In this document: positions 11,291 through 23,239 of the stretch, piece by piece
Layout of the letters: each line of letters opens with the position of its first letter
How positions within the stretch are numbered: position 1 is the first letter of the stretch
DNA from: Yamagishiella unicocca
Taxonomy: Eukaryota; Chlorophyta; Chlorophyceae; Chlamydomonadales; Volvocaceae
DNA: 64,000 bases
Direction: 5' to 3'
Assembly (NCBI GenBank): GCA_003116995.1
Contig: BDSL01000035.1
Location: 124,001 to 188,000, forward strand
The notes under the pieces: model-generated
Databases searched by the model: none
Seen by the model: only the letters and a program-made list of their open reading frames with translations
What the model was told of the DNA's origin: nothing
Made by a program: the position numbers and the translations under genes

Positions 11291-14200
11291 GCGTCCGGGC
11301 CATCTCACACATACAAGGCGACTGGAAACTACCCGCAAATAAAAGGATTACCGAGACCCCATAGCGTTTGTCACCCACTGCAACAAGTACTACTTCTACA
11401 CGCATGTCGTCCGGCCACACAAGGCGACCTGAAACTACTACCCGCAAAAAAGGGCCTCTCACAGCGCCCAAACCCTTCTGGGGGAGCACCAATAATGCTG
11501 CACCCCCTGGAAAAGAAAGCCCAGAAAGCCAACACCCCACGGCGGATGGCGTGATCCTGGAGATCAAACCCAGGGACAACAGCAAGAGGGCCACCAGCCC
11601 CCGACCTCTTAAGGGCCGCAGCCATAAACCAGCGCCGAACACCCATGGCGACACAGGGTTGCACGGTCGGATGGGCCTGCACCAATTAGACCTGCGCCCG
11701 GCGGGCCATCCACACCTTCACGAACGAATCCGGACCGCAAGTTGGTCAACCACGACCTGAGGCAACGGCGGGCACAACCGGCAGAAGTGGTGCATTCGAG
11801 GGGAGCCCCCCTCCCGGACGCTCCTGAGGAGGCAGGCGCGCCAAACCCACAGAGCGCAGTCGCCACTCCCCGGACATGCGAGTTCCCAAGAAAGACGGGG
11901 GAGCCCATGCACGGTCAGCCGCCACCGTCTTTCCTTTTGGGGGGCCTCGCTCCCACCTCACCCCAGACCAGAGCCGCCTGCTGATAACGTGGTGCAGGAG
12001 ATGCGCTTGAATATTACTTGGACGGAGTCGGCGTGTTATGGAGCAGTCTTTGGTTAATTGGGTAGGGTGCACGGCTGCAGCGGTAGTGTAAGGCCGCAAC
12101 CATGCTGGCGGGTCGGGAGCGCAAGCGCCCCCACTGACCACGCCCCCTAGAAAGATTGAAGTTAATCGCAGGTCCTCAATGAGGACCATATAAGCGATTA
12201 AGCTTATAAGAACAGATACTACACATGATCTGAGCCAAAAGGCCGAGAAAGGTATGATAATAATGGAGCAGGCGCACAATCCAGACAGGGTGTGGACGTA
12301 CGCAAAATTTGGCTAATGCGATGGTGGGCCTACGCCCCGCCCACCTGCTGCTGTGCGTGGTCGCTCCCATAGCGCCCCTCACCCACCCCGCCAGCAGGTC
12401 CAACAGAAAAACACATGGAATGCTTGGAATGTCGTATGATGACGTGTGGCAAGCGCCGGAGTATAAGCATCCCCTCCCAATTATAATAATGAGTAGCCGA
12501 GGTACTGCTGCCTGCTGGCTCCTAACACGTAGGCAACCATGATGGCCCCACCATCTACGGAAATATTATTATGCGATGCATGGTTATTGATTCATACGTT
12601 GGAAGCGGAACGTGCATAAGGGGTGATATATAAGCAAGTGGGTACGTAGTGGGGTAGACCTTCCCGTGCCAGCAGCAAGCAGCAGGTTCGCCTGAGTGGC
12701 TGGACGTTCACGGCTAGCCCGCTGCGTACAGGAGGGCCCGGACATACAGTTAAACGCTGCTGTCGCCATGCAGGAGTGCGTGTCTAGCAGCAAGGAGGGC
12801 GGCCATCCTAGTAACCGTCCATCCAGGGCAAATTATGCATGCCGGCACTGTTAAAATGTGCATCTAGCAGGTGGTGGCTGGCGGGTCTGTCCATGAGTCA
12901 GCCCTACGTTCGTACATACCTATTCCACAAACGACCAACGTGCCATGTGGGCTCATTCAAGGCCACCGCTGTGGCCTACCGGTACAGAGGAACGTGCGCC
13001 CAAGGCACCCAAAGCACCCAAACCGCACAGTCAAACAGCCCAGACCGCCCAAGCCACCGAAACTGCCCAGACTGCCCACACCTTACTTGCTGCTAACATG
13101 CACGCCTCCCTCGCCCCGCATCTTCCGCCCATTGCAACGCCCATGCGACCCTCCTCCCCCTTCTGTAACTTTCCTAAACGCGGCCGCCGGGGTTTCTTAG
13201 TTGCTTTGGCCCCTGCCCACCCGTTCCGCATCCCGACTGCCATTGCTGACACCCGAGGGTAGCCCCTTGCCCGCATGCTTCGAGCCGATCGCCATCACCG
13301 CACGCTGCGTTTGTGCCTGTCTATTGCGTTCTTGGGCACAGGGGCATGTATCTGGGCTCTCACGGTCTCCGGCGCCTCCGGCATCCTACCACGGACACTG
13401 GCTGGCCCGGTCCGGTAATTAACTGCTTCTTCCGCCACTTCGACCACAAACTCCCGGTCGGTAATCGGGCGGGTCGGGGCGTCATCGCCTTTCGCTACCT
13501 CATCGCCAGCCACCTCCCAAGCGCTTCACAAGTTTGTCCTTGCTTCTTCCTGCGTCTCTTTCAGTGTCAGACGATGCGCCCGATGGCTCTACCTTTTGGT
13601 CTGGGGCCCAATGTAACGGTTACTGCTGCAGTTCTCCCCTGTTCTCCCACTTGCTTGCGCCCAAAACAAACCGGCTTCGCAAACGTCGGTGTGCTCTCCG
13701 CCAACTGGCTGTATGGGCCATATATGCGGATAAAAAAGCTGTGGTATCTTTAGTTGTGCTTGAGCTCTATTGGAACGGCTAGGCCAGTAAAACTCACCGT
13801 TGCTGTTCGCAGCGCAAGTCGAACATTTCATATGTCGGTGTGCTCTCCGCCAACTGGCTGTATGATCCATATATGCGGATTTGAAAGCTGTGGTTTATTT
13901 AGTGGTGCTTGAGCTCTTTTGGAACGGCTAGACGCACCCCTGCTCCAACGTCGCCTCGTCACGGATCCCGGGATCCAGACCAGCATCTACAGCATGGTTA
14001 CTAGATAGGGATGCCTAATTGCTGCCGCGCTTCACCGGCATCCAACACCACACATCAAATTAAATCATAAAGTCTTGTTGTATGTTGGCATGCAGTGCGT
14101 GCATGGAACCCGTGCTGGACTGCAACCGCCTTTATTTCACTAGGCCTGTAAGTACAGCGTGCGGTGCTAGTACCTCCTTGCTGCGGAGAGCTCTCCAAGC

Positions 14201-14683
14201 CGGTGCTTCTGCCGAGCGCACTCCAGGCCGAATTCATCCGTCTTTATGGGAACAAGCTCCCAGCCGGTGTTTCCAGCGGCGGAAACACCTCGACTGAATC
14301 ACGATGCCAGTGGGTGTGGCTCTGGCTGACGTTGGTGAGCTGCTGGGTTCACACACACGCAAGGCCCACACCCCTTCAAGCAGCAGCGAACAGTGTACGT
14401 TGTTTAGCCACTAAGGCACCAAGCAGGCGCCTTACTTAGCCTAGGTGATGCGCTGCTGATAAGAAAACCTTGCAACAGGCGTCGATCAAATCTAAAAGAC
14501 ACCCGAACCAGCAGCAGCCGGCGTCAGTCCGTTGCTAGCTACCAAATGTATTGTAAACCCTGACGAGGCCAAATAGGGTCCCTGACCCTACCTGTAGGAT
14601 CGTTCAGCGTATGTATTTCCTCTTGTTTCCCTCTACACGACTCTACGACGGAAGGGAGGGAAGGCATAACCAGGGTAAACTAT
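11291..14683. repeat. U2 array unit R3 (right half of variant type)
   Basis: The left half is like R1/R2. From about 12.96 kb onward it switches to a variant with small indels (for example ACCGGT inserted near 12980 and loss of part of the 13270-13300 segment). The same variant is seen in R7 (39.0-40.7 kb). Confidence 0.92.
12066..12255 (-). ncRNA. U2: U2 spliceosomal snRNA, copy 3 (unit R3)
   Basis: Lies exactly 3415 bp from copy 2, with the same sequence. Confidence 0.93.
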
Positions 14684-14879
14684 GCGTCCGGGCCATCTCA
14701 CACATACAAGGCGACTGGAAACTACCCGCAATAGGATTACTGAGACCCCATAGCGTTTGTCACCCACTGCAGCAAGTACTACTACTACACTCATGTCGTC
14801 TGGCCGCACAAGGCGACGAGAAACTACTACCCGCAAAAAAGGGCCTCTCACAGCGCCCAAACCCTTCTGGGGAAGCCCC
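14684..14879. repeat. U2 array unit R4, left stub (no U2)
   Basis: The first ~196 bases of a unit. It stops at GGGGAAGCCCC, where the first composite insertion starts. The U2-bearing part of this unit is missing. Confidence 0.88.
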
Positions 14880-16499
14880 TATGGCAGCCAACCGGGGGTA
14901 ACGATCCCTCGGAGGGGAGTAACTATGGTGGCTACCCCGCCCGGGTGCAGGCGACTGACAACAACTAGTGAGAGCAGATAGCGCAGGCAATTAAATTAAG
15001 CTTATGTATGTTAGTAAAATCACTCATAGACTTGGTTGACGACTACATGGTGCTCTTTGAAGCGACAACCTGTGACAATGACTTGCCCTTGACCAAACGA
15101 GGTGAAACCAAGTTTGAAATAACAAGCGTCTGGCAGCGAAGATGCCTCCCCTTGTTGGTATGCCACGGACATGTGTTGTAGATGGTTGCTGTGAAAGGAA
15201 CGGTGGCAAACGGGCCAGGCAGACGCGCGCTCGCTGCTGCGTGGCGACATGCTTGCTTGGAGCCCGTGTGCCGTTGGTGCCTCAAGGCTCACAGACTAGT
15301 GCACGCCAAGCATGAGAGGGCTGAAGTGGCACTAATGTCTGCAGCGGACATCAAGCGCCCGCCCGCAGCTTGATGATGCCGTGTTTGAGGTGCTGCCCTC
15401 CACCTGCAAGTGTGCTGAATGTGGCAATAAAATGGCTCTCCGGAGGTGTGTTGTGATGGGGCATTATTATGCAATGAACTAAGCAAGCGGTTTGCCATTT
15501 GCTTGGAGGTACTGTGACAGCTGTGACACATGTCCGCGCGCCACCCAGGTGCCCAGCATCACCGCTCTTCAACCCTGTCGTGCCTCACAGTGCTCACACC
15601 CTAGCCAAATCCTCACTTGGTGCCCATCCTTGCCTACCTCGCTCTGCAGGTGCAAGCTCTGCGACTCAAAGTTCTGCATCCCCTGTGCCGCGGACCACTC
15701 CAAGTGCGAGCTGAGCGAAGTAAGAGTCGACAGCGGACTTCATGTCAATGTACGAGGCCCAGCTTTTTGGCACCAAGAACAACCTCACTGATGCCAGCTA
15801 CTGGGCGAACGTGGAGGAGTACGCACTGCACCAGGCACCCCCCAGCCACAGTGGTGACAGCCTCCTAGCAGGCCACTTAGCTTCCACCACACAGTGCCAG
15901 AGTTGCAGGAGGCGTTTGTGCATGTATTCAGAGCCTCGGACCTGGAGGCGCCCCCACAGATAGATGGAGCTGCCAGCTATGGCTGCCACAGGCTCTGATG
16001 TGAATAACCTCATGCTGGACCTTGCCTGTGCTCGCTGGCGCATCCTACGGAGAGCAAACAGTAGACCGACAGGGGACGCAGCTGGTTGGGATGCTTTTTG
16101 TTAGGGTTAGTCGCTCATCGCCAGACTGTGTCACCCTTCACCAACCCTTTACCGCCTGCAATGCAATGTACGTTGCAGTGGCGCCGGTGCCGGCATGGGT
16201 GCTGCCAGCAGTGGCAGCAGCAATGGTGGCACCCACAGTGAGAACCAGGAGGCTGCCGATGCATGCAAACTGCCATCATCTGCCGTAGCCATCAGCAGCA
16301 GCAGCAGTGGCCAGGAGGCTGTCCTGCACTGCCGGTATGACTTGTTCATTGAAACCATGAACGCCTGAACCTGGCCACGGACGCGATTGGGATCAAGCTG
16401 CACGGGGGCAACCACCATGTGATGGCCACACGCAAGCATGGCTGCAGCCCGCACATGGCCACCATGACAGACAGCATGATGGACATGCTGGAGTAATGT

Positions 16500-16841
16500 G
16501 TTAACAACTAGCTCGATTCAGGTGGGGCAAAGGGGAGGCTGACACAATGTGCATGAACAGGACCGGACTGGTGCATGGGTGCATGGGGCAGATGGCATCT
16601 GTGTGGCACCGGGGTCTGCGGGTGTGTCGCTTCATTACCACTACATGGTGTGGGCGTGCAATGCGTGCACCATCCTGATGAAGGCTGTCAGGTGGATAGG
16701 TGCTATTCCAGTAGGGAACTTGAGTGTTTCGGATCCTGTTCAAATAGTATGCATGGTCGTCACAAGTGTCACACTGCCCAAGCTGCAGTGACAGGGCCCT
16801 CGAATGTCAGCAGCATCACGCTTCCTGACACGCCCCCTGGC
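16500..16841. other. 342-bp segment present only in composite A
   Basis: The second composite joins directly across this point (42664/42665), so 342 bp were deleted there or gained here. The last part of the segment and the bases after it (about 16785-16905) are a diverged direct repeat of 17080-17205, which could have mediated the change. No gene is recognised in it. Confidence 0.8.
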
Positions 16842-16988
16842 CGAATGCTAATGGCTACACTACTTGACGCACGTGTAATCATGCAATCATCGGTTACGAA
16901 GCGTGTTTACCCCACCAGCTGTGCCCCACGCCCGCACTCAGAGACACACCCGCTGCAGCAGTCCTGCCGAACACAAGTAACAGTGCAG

Positions 16989-17077
16989 TATAGGGTGTAC
17001 TAACACCCTCACCGCCCCGCCCCCGTAATACATGCTAGGCCTAGTGCCAGCGTACTCATTATTATTATTATTATTAT
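16989..17077 (+). mobile_element. 89-bp 3'-end fragment of the LINE, with target-site duplication
   Basis: The sequence from TATAGGGTGTACTAACACCC to CTAGTGCCAGCGTAC, then an (ATT)n tail, equals the 3' terminus of the LINE at 21334-26258 in the opposite orientation. It is bounded by an 11-bp direct repeat, TAACAGTGCAG, at 16978-16988 and 17078-17088. This is an extreme 5' truncation made by target-primed reverse transcription. Confidence 0.9.
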
Positions 17078-18403
17078 TAACAGTGCAGTCCAATCTCAGC
17101 AGCAGCGTGCTTCCTATCATGCCCCCTGGCCATATGCTAACGACCACGCTACTGTACGCACATGTAATCATGCAATCCTCATTTAAGAAGCTTGCGTATG
17201 AAGGTCGAGGAGTTCAACAAGGCTGCTGCAGAGGAGGGCACTGGTAGCAGTGGCGAGAGCAGGAGAAGTAAGCAGCCATGGAGCATCAGGCCAGGGCCAC
17301 TAGGAGGGATGACTGCCCAGGATATGGGACTACCATGCAGGGCCATGGGACTATGGCATCAGGCAAGTACCAGTTCCCCGTCGTGATATTCACATTCACG
17401 GGACTGCTGCTCAGCACAGGGCTCTGCAACTTGTCACATATTGGGGCCACCACACCTTTTCGCGCCGCAACGGCCTTCTGTGCGCCCTCATACCACTCCG
17501 CCTGTACCACAGCCCTCTATCTGCTGGTTGTCCCCGCCATTGTGTAGGATAATTTCCATCACCTGCCCAAACCAAAACTTGCGGTTGTGGTTGGCCGGGC
17601 GACAAAGGAACCACGAGCCCTCGCTGAGCTTGACCTTGCCCACGTATACCTCCTTCAGCTTCTTGACCGCGCAGTGCGCCCCACGTCGTGCATGCTCCAA
17701 AGTCGCCTCTGCATACAGGTAGTCAATCTGCGTACCAGAGGGCCACAGAGCGAGTTGCTTCCATGCGATTGAGCCCTCGAGCCCCGCCCCAAGCCACCAA
17801 GCCCAGCCCCAAGCCCAACACTGAGCCCCCCCAGCCCCCGCCGTCCCCAACTCCCCGAGCCCTTGCCCCCGAGACCCCACACCCGAGACCCCAAGACCCC
17901 GGACCCGCACCTCCTCCTCTTCTGCTTCATTGAGCCACCTCTCGCCATTTGGTCGGCCCCACCAGATCTCGGGGTCCGACTCAAAGAACTCCGCCTCTCG
18001 CCTTAGGACTTGACATCCACCTCATTATCCTCATTGTCAGGCTGCTCATCGGGCCTGCTGGGAGCCTTCAACCATGAAGCAGGGGCCGCACGGCCGCCTT
18101 TTACCTACCTCTTCTTCTCTGTACAGCTTCATCTGGGCACGCTTATGGTCATCCAGCTTGGCGCCCGTGTTGTACAGTTGTCGCAGCCTCAGCGTTACCA
18201 CCCGGTCCAGCGCCATGAATGAAGAACATGGACATCTCCATGTAGCGCTTGCTGTGGGCCCAGCGTGCGAGCTGGCCCCAGATGCTCTCCGGCTTGAACA
18301 TTGAATGGGTAAAGAGTGGCCCTGTAACAGGTGTGACAAGGGCACGTGACAGGTTACCCAAGGGTGGCCCACCCCTGCACCCCCATCGATGTATGCTGTA
18401 CCC

Positions 18404-18782
18404 AAGCCCACCTACAGCACGCTCCAGGCGCTCGTATCTATATTGGTACTCTATCTTGGATTGTACCACATGCAAAAACGTAATACTCTGCCCCCTACAC
18501 CTCTCCGTCGGGATGACAATGATGCCCAGAGGCGACTGGTTGGCCTGCCGTCTCCCCTGTCTCCACACAACACAACTATGATCTGCGCACCCTAACAGGT
18601 GACATCATAGTTGTGTTGTGTGGAGACAGGGGAGACGGCAGGCCAACCAGTCGCCTCTGGGCATCATTGTCATCCCGACGGAGAGGTGTAGGGGGCAGAG
18701 TATTACGTTTTTGCATGTGGTACAATCCAAGATAGAGTACCAATATAGATACGAGCGCCTGGAGCGTGCTGTAGGTGGGCTT
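18404..18782. repeat. Palindrome P1, copy A (179-bp arms, 21-bp spacer)
   Basis: The arms at 18404-18582 and 18604-18782 are reverse complements with no mismatch found by eye; the spacer is 18583-18603. The KDZ-like reading on the minus strand of the left arm is mirrored on the plus strand of the right arm, so the palindrome arose by inverted duplication of coding sequence. Confidence 0.95.
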
Positions 18783-20126
18783 AGCCGACATGTGAGCCCT
18801 GTGGCTGGCTGGAATGCTCAGGACATTACAACAAGCTGCCTATTTCATACAGGAAACAAAATATATGAAGATAATCAAAGATTAAAAGATTTATCAATGT
18901 GGGAGGATGCCCCCACTCGGAGTTGCATGGAGGCTACATGGGAAGATCGACCTGTATCGCTGTATGTCCCTTCATAGTTCCGCAATACTCATCTTATTCA
19001 CTACCAGGTATATTATAGAGACTAGTGCATTGTCGCTGTTCTTACAAGACAACGTGGTTTGACCTCACTGGTGACCACATGCCCTTGAACAACATGCCCT
19101 TGAGGAATTTTATCCTCGACGAGGATAACGAAGATGGCTAGTGAGTGTGATGGCTACGAAAATATGCATGTCGGCCAGCAGACCCGACGTGCTGTGACCG
19201 TCAACCACGCCGGTCGGGGGCATTGACCGTGTTGCCGCAACCACAACTGGCACTCAGCGGGCGCTGGGGCCCTACAATTACGGCCCTGGCACAGTAGTCG
19301 ATTCGGATGCCTTGGAAGGCCGGCGGCGGCGGCCTGCGGTGCGCGACAAGTTGACGACAATCCAGCTTGGGCAACTCCGTGCTGCCCTGCGCAAGGAGCA
19401 GCGCAAGTATAGCTGGTTCAAGGAGAGGCTGTTCTACAATTACGAGCTCAGCCGTCACGATGCGCGGAGCTTCTTGTGCAGTTTGTTTCCGAGCGGAGCG
19501 CTGGCCGAAGACATCCTGAGTTTACTAGCATGTAAGCATGAGGGATGGAACCGTTGCATTGCTTTGTTTGAGGGGCGTGTACGTTTGCCTGCTAGTCAAC
19601 CTCTTCAAAATCCTTGACTGCAGTGCCAAAGGCAAAGCGGGGCCGCCCAAGAAGGAGGCAAACAAAAACAAGCTGAGTGAGAAAGAGTCATGGTCCAAGC
19701 TGCTGGAAGATGGGAAGCTCGAGGCGCCCAGCGTGGTCGTCACCGATGGCCGCTATGTGGGCTTCTGGGTCACGAAGAAGATGCCACGGGCATGCTGGCT
19801 CAGCCAGTCCATGGCACTAATGTAAGCATGCATCATAAGGTGTACCTGCGTTTTCAGGTCACTCCGTCCGTGTACTGCACCTGACAAGACCCTGCGTGCC
19901 TGACTGTTGGGTTCCCTTGCCTGCTGGAATTTGTGTAGGCTGGGCAGTGTGGGTGTTAAGTGGAGCGACATGGACTACACCGCGAAGGAGCGCAGACCCA
20001 CACCCAACTGCAAGTACGACACGTTCTGTCTGCTGCGTGGTTGGGCAACACACATGTCGGACAGTACACCAGATCGACGAGCCTGGGTGACGAGTTAGTG
20101 GCTATGGACCATGGCGACCACCTACT

Positions 20127-20263
20127 GGCCTGGTAGTTTTTACAGTATGTCTTGATGGTATCCAGGCACTTGCTCCACACCGCCGTGGCCAGGGGGCCTG
20201 GCCACGGCGGTGTGGAGCAAGTGCCTGGATACCATCAAGACATACTGCAAAAACTACCAGGCC
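20127..20263. repeat. Palindrome P2, copy A (67-bp arms, 3-bp spacer)
   Basis: The arms at 20127-20193 and 20197-20263 are separated by GGG. There is one mismatch (TTTTTACAG against CTGCAAAAA). Such a short spacer makes a cruciform or hairpin likely. Confidence 0.95.
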
Positions 20264-20290
20264 GGTAGGTGGTGCTGTCTTTTGTTGTTG

Positions 20291-20345
20291 TAACGGTTAC
20301 AGTGGGTTCCAGACCAATAGGTAGAACCATCGGGCACATAGCCAG
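20291..20345 (+). repeat. Dispersed ~60-bp motif, copy in composite A
   Basis: Runs TAACGGTTACAGTGGGTTCC, AGACCA, AGGTAGAACCATCGGGCACA. It matches 3051-3111 and, inverted, the motif of each U2 unit. It lies just right of palindrome P2. Confidence 0.7.
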
Positions 20346-21454
20346 AAAGACGGAGGAAACAAAGACCGACGTGCATCAGAACAAAGGCAAACCACCAGTC
20401 TTGATAGCATGATAGCATGTACACCCTGCCTTAAGGCTCATCATGCTTGACGCGTCTTGCCACAAGACAAACAAACAAGCCTCACTATGCAGGGTGCCTG
20501 CTAAGTTCTGTACATGCCCTGTCGGCCCTGTCCTGCAGACAAAGTATGGGGTGGTGAGTACAAGCTGGCACCCTTCATGGCCAAAGAGGATCTGCTAGAT
20601 GGATTGACCGAGGTGGAGCAGTGGGCAGTTCGTAAGTCCAACAGCTGCCAGCTGTACGACGCCTGGTGGAGCTACTGGAGGGCTAAGATGCCCCCTCTGC
20701 TGGCGCGCAAGTACCAAATTGATGGCGCCCGGTGAGACACTGGCACCAAGGCTCCCGGGCGCACCCACTCCTGCGACAGGTGTGTTCAGTCGCCCTGGAT
20801 CATATGTATGCCTGGTCCCGCACTGTTGGTGCGACCCCTCTGTGATCTGCTTGCTTATCACCTACCTGTTGATAATATGGAACCCGACCTTGACCTTGAT
20901 CTGCAGGTCACCCGGCAGAGCCGGGCGTGGTGGCTGCGGGTGGTGGTCATGCTGCGGGGCGGGTACGGGCAATGGGCACCCTGCACCGCCAGCCGCGGAC
21001 CACCAGCAGCAGCAGCAGCTCGACGGGGAGCACAACAAGGAGGACGACGGCACCAGTGGCCAGCTGCCGCAAGGGCCGGGAGACCGCAAGGGCCGAGCAG
21101 CCCATGCTGCAGCTTCTCAGCAGCAGGGGAAGGCTGTGGGTGGCCATGGAACTAGTACGCGGAATAAGAGGATTGGGACGTGCCTGTGGCTAATGCAAGC
21201 ATAATAGTTTCACACAGGGTGTAGAAGTAGGGCAAGCAGCGGTGCTATGTCTGTAGGCCACAGGTACAGCGAGCATCAATATCATGGTGGCGCATAGCGT
21301 CAGGAGATAGGGTGGTGCGTAGTGCGCAGGAGAATAATAATAAATAATAATGGGTACGCTGGCACTAGGCCTAGCATGTATTACGGGGGCGGGGCGGTGA
21401 GGGTGTTAGTACACCCTATACGCTCGCGCCACCTGTGGGGACAAAAAGTTACCC

Positions 21455-23230
21455 TTAGCCCACCCCCCTGGCTCCCTTCTGCAGTCCGTTTTCCAGCACT
21501 CGGCGGTTCTTGATGATCGCGCCGGCGCTAACCACCGCATGTTGGTGGAGGTGTAGGCAGCATTTGTTGGCTTGTTCAGCGCTGGCTCCCAGGGTTTGGA
21601 GTAGTGGCTTGACCGTATTGGGGATGGTGCCGGTGGCCCCTAGGGTGATTACCTCATTCCTGGTGTAGTGCACCGTCCAGCCCGCTCGCTCCAGGGCGTC
21701 GGAAAGTTTCTTGTGCTGAACGGTTTTCTCCGTACATTTGTCCGAGTGGTTCAGGTCGCTGGTGTAGCCTACCTCAATGATGTACACAGGGTGGTGGTTC
21801 TTGGGTCCAGGCAATCGGCAGGTAGTAGCGTTTCTTGGGATTCTGTTTCCGGGTAGGTTGGGGATGAACATGATGTCCGGGCGCATTTTGCTGACGTTGG
21901 GGTCTCGCCGGTCGGTTTCCGTGAACATCCAGAGCGGTGGCCTGTTTCCCGCACAGTATTCAGGGAGCTCTTCCGCCCTTCCTGCATCCATGACCATAAG
22001 GCCTCCTCCTTTGTTGCCGTTGTGCAGGCATGCAGCGACTGCCCGTACGGCGCTGTTATGTCGGTTAATGTACGCCCCTACCATAGTTTTGTGATGGCAG
22101 CCCCCGAGGATGTGACTGCCGGAGTCAGTTGTGGGGCCTTCCCGGCCGTGGCGGCAGAGGGGACATTTACCGTCCCCGCCTCGGCCGTAGAGCTGTTTGA
22201 GTCGGGCATTGTAAAGGTACCCATAGCGCGCGTACAGGACCTGCTTTGTGAGCCAGTGGCCCATACGGTGTGTGGTGAGATAGGCGTTGCTGAATCGGGC
22301 GGAGAGTTCGGGGGCAGCCTCCCTCCAGCGTGCGGTTGACTCGGGGTCGTTGGTGTAACCGCCGTACGTCTCTGACGGGAGATGCTTTAGGAGTCCCCTA
22401 TTCAGGTCCGACACAATACAGGTGTCCCTGCTGCGTGCCGCCCAGTGGATGTGGCGGTATCCCTCGTTGTCAGCTTCCTCTATTATATCAGCAGCGACTT
22501 CTCCGGAGGCCGTAGCTGTGGCTCCAGCGTCTGCCATGTCATTTCCGTGGAGCCCAGTGTGAGAACGTACGTGCAGCAGGTGTATCTTAATGCCGGCCTC
22601 GGCGTAGTTTCGGAGCAGGTCGACTATCGATAGTAGTAGTGCTCTGTGCTTGGAAATGTGTAGCTTTTCTGGCGCATTAATTGCACGCCTTATTAGGTAG
22701 AGTGAGGCAATGCTATCGGTAGCAATAGTAGCCCGGTGCTGTTCCTGCACCTCTGGGTCGGCGAGAGCGGCCCTGATGGCTGCTAGTTCAGCTCTTTGGA
22801 TAGTGTTCGTATAGTCGATACCGTTGGGGTTTACGTGGGTTGTCTTCCCAGCTTTGTAGTAGGCGGCCCCAGTGCGCTGCGGCCCTCCTTCCTCGTCGGG
22901 CTTAAGGCAGCTGCCATCGGTCCAGGTGATGCTGTCAGCGTCATATTGGGGGCCCAGGGTGGCGGGGAAGTCAGTCCGAATCGGGCGTTCGTGCGCGTCT
23001 GTTGCCGCGATGCATACCGTGAGTGTCAGCGCGCTGTGCGGCTGCGCACGTAGTTCCTTAGCCCTCTTCCGGGCTCTCCAGCAACACCAGTGCTTGTCCG
23101 ATTCTCCTTGCTTTTGCTCTATACGCGTGGGTGCGAGTTGTTTAACGCCGTCCCCGCTTTGCATTAGGGTCGTGCGGAGTTGTTTCCATGCGCAATTATT
23201 GAAGGCTTCTAAGCCTGTGCTATTGGCCAC
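21455..23230 (-). pseudogene. LINE RNase H, zinc motif and PD-(D/E)XK nuclease region, copy A
   Basis: A 591-codon open frame. RNase HI spans about residues 100-240, with acidic and His positions D105 (TWTDGS), E148 (AELAAIRAAL), D172 (ATDSIASLYL), H224 and D231/D234 (VRSHTGLHGNDMADAG). A CPLCRHG...H...C-H-H cluster at 356-380 is the zinc motif usual before the restriction-like endonuclease. The nuclease shows RPDI (450-453), IIEVGYTSD (484-492), downstream Lys (K502, K507) and the end motif ITLGATGTI. The frame runs almost to the 3' end (stop at 21455, ~120-bp 3' UTR). This part looks intact, but it is separated from upstream domains by frameshifts, so the element is annotated as dead. Confidence 0.88.
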
Positions 23231-23239
23231 TAACAGGAT

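Larger units (their letters stand above)
15043..21320. pseudogene. Rearranged KDZ-like transposase remnant and unidentified exons, copy A
   Basis: Fragments on both strands look coding but are broken. On the minus strand, about 18310-18060 gives SIWGQLARWAHSKRYMEM followed by a Leu/Arg-rich helix. This resembles the KDZ-family block with a conserved W-S-x-L and R-Y-M. About 17750-17290 gives a segment with KFWFGQVMEI and EWYEG that resembles the KDZ C-terminal region. On the plus strand there are a Cys-rich segment (about 15650-15720, CKLCDSKFC then CAADHSKC) and HGCSPHMATMTDSMMDMLE near 16440-16495. Further open stretches at 19320-19560, 19620-19820 and 20540-20735 are unassigned. A CAG-rich Gln tract lies near 21000-21020. 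Frameshifts, stops and two inversions rule out a working gene. The superfamily call rests on motif resemblance only. Confidence 0.45.

Noticed and set aside
20960..21160. Gln-rich ORF as an intact gene
   Set aside because: It depends on a CAG run, has no domain, and sits between rearranged transposon fragments with no supporting splice structure.
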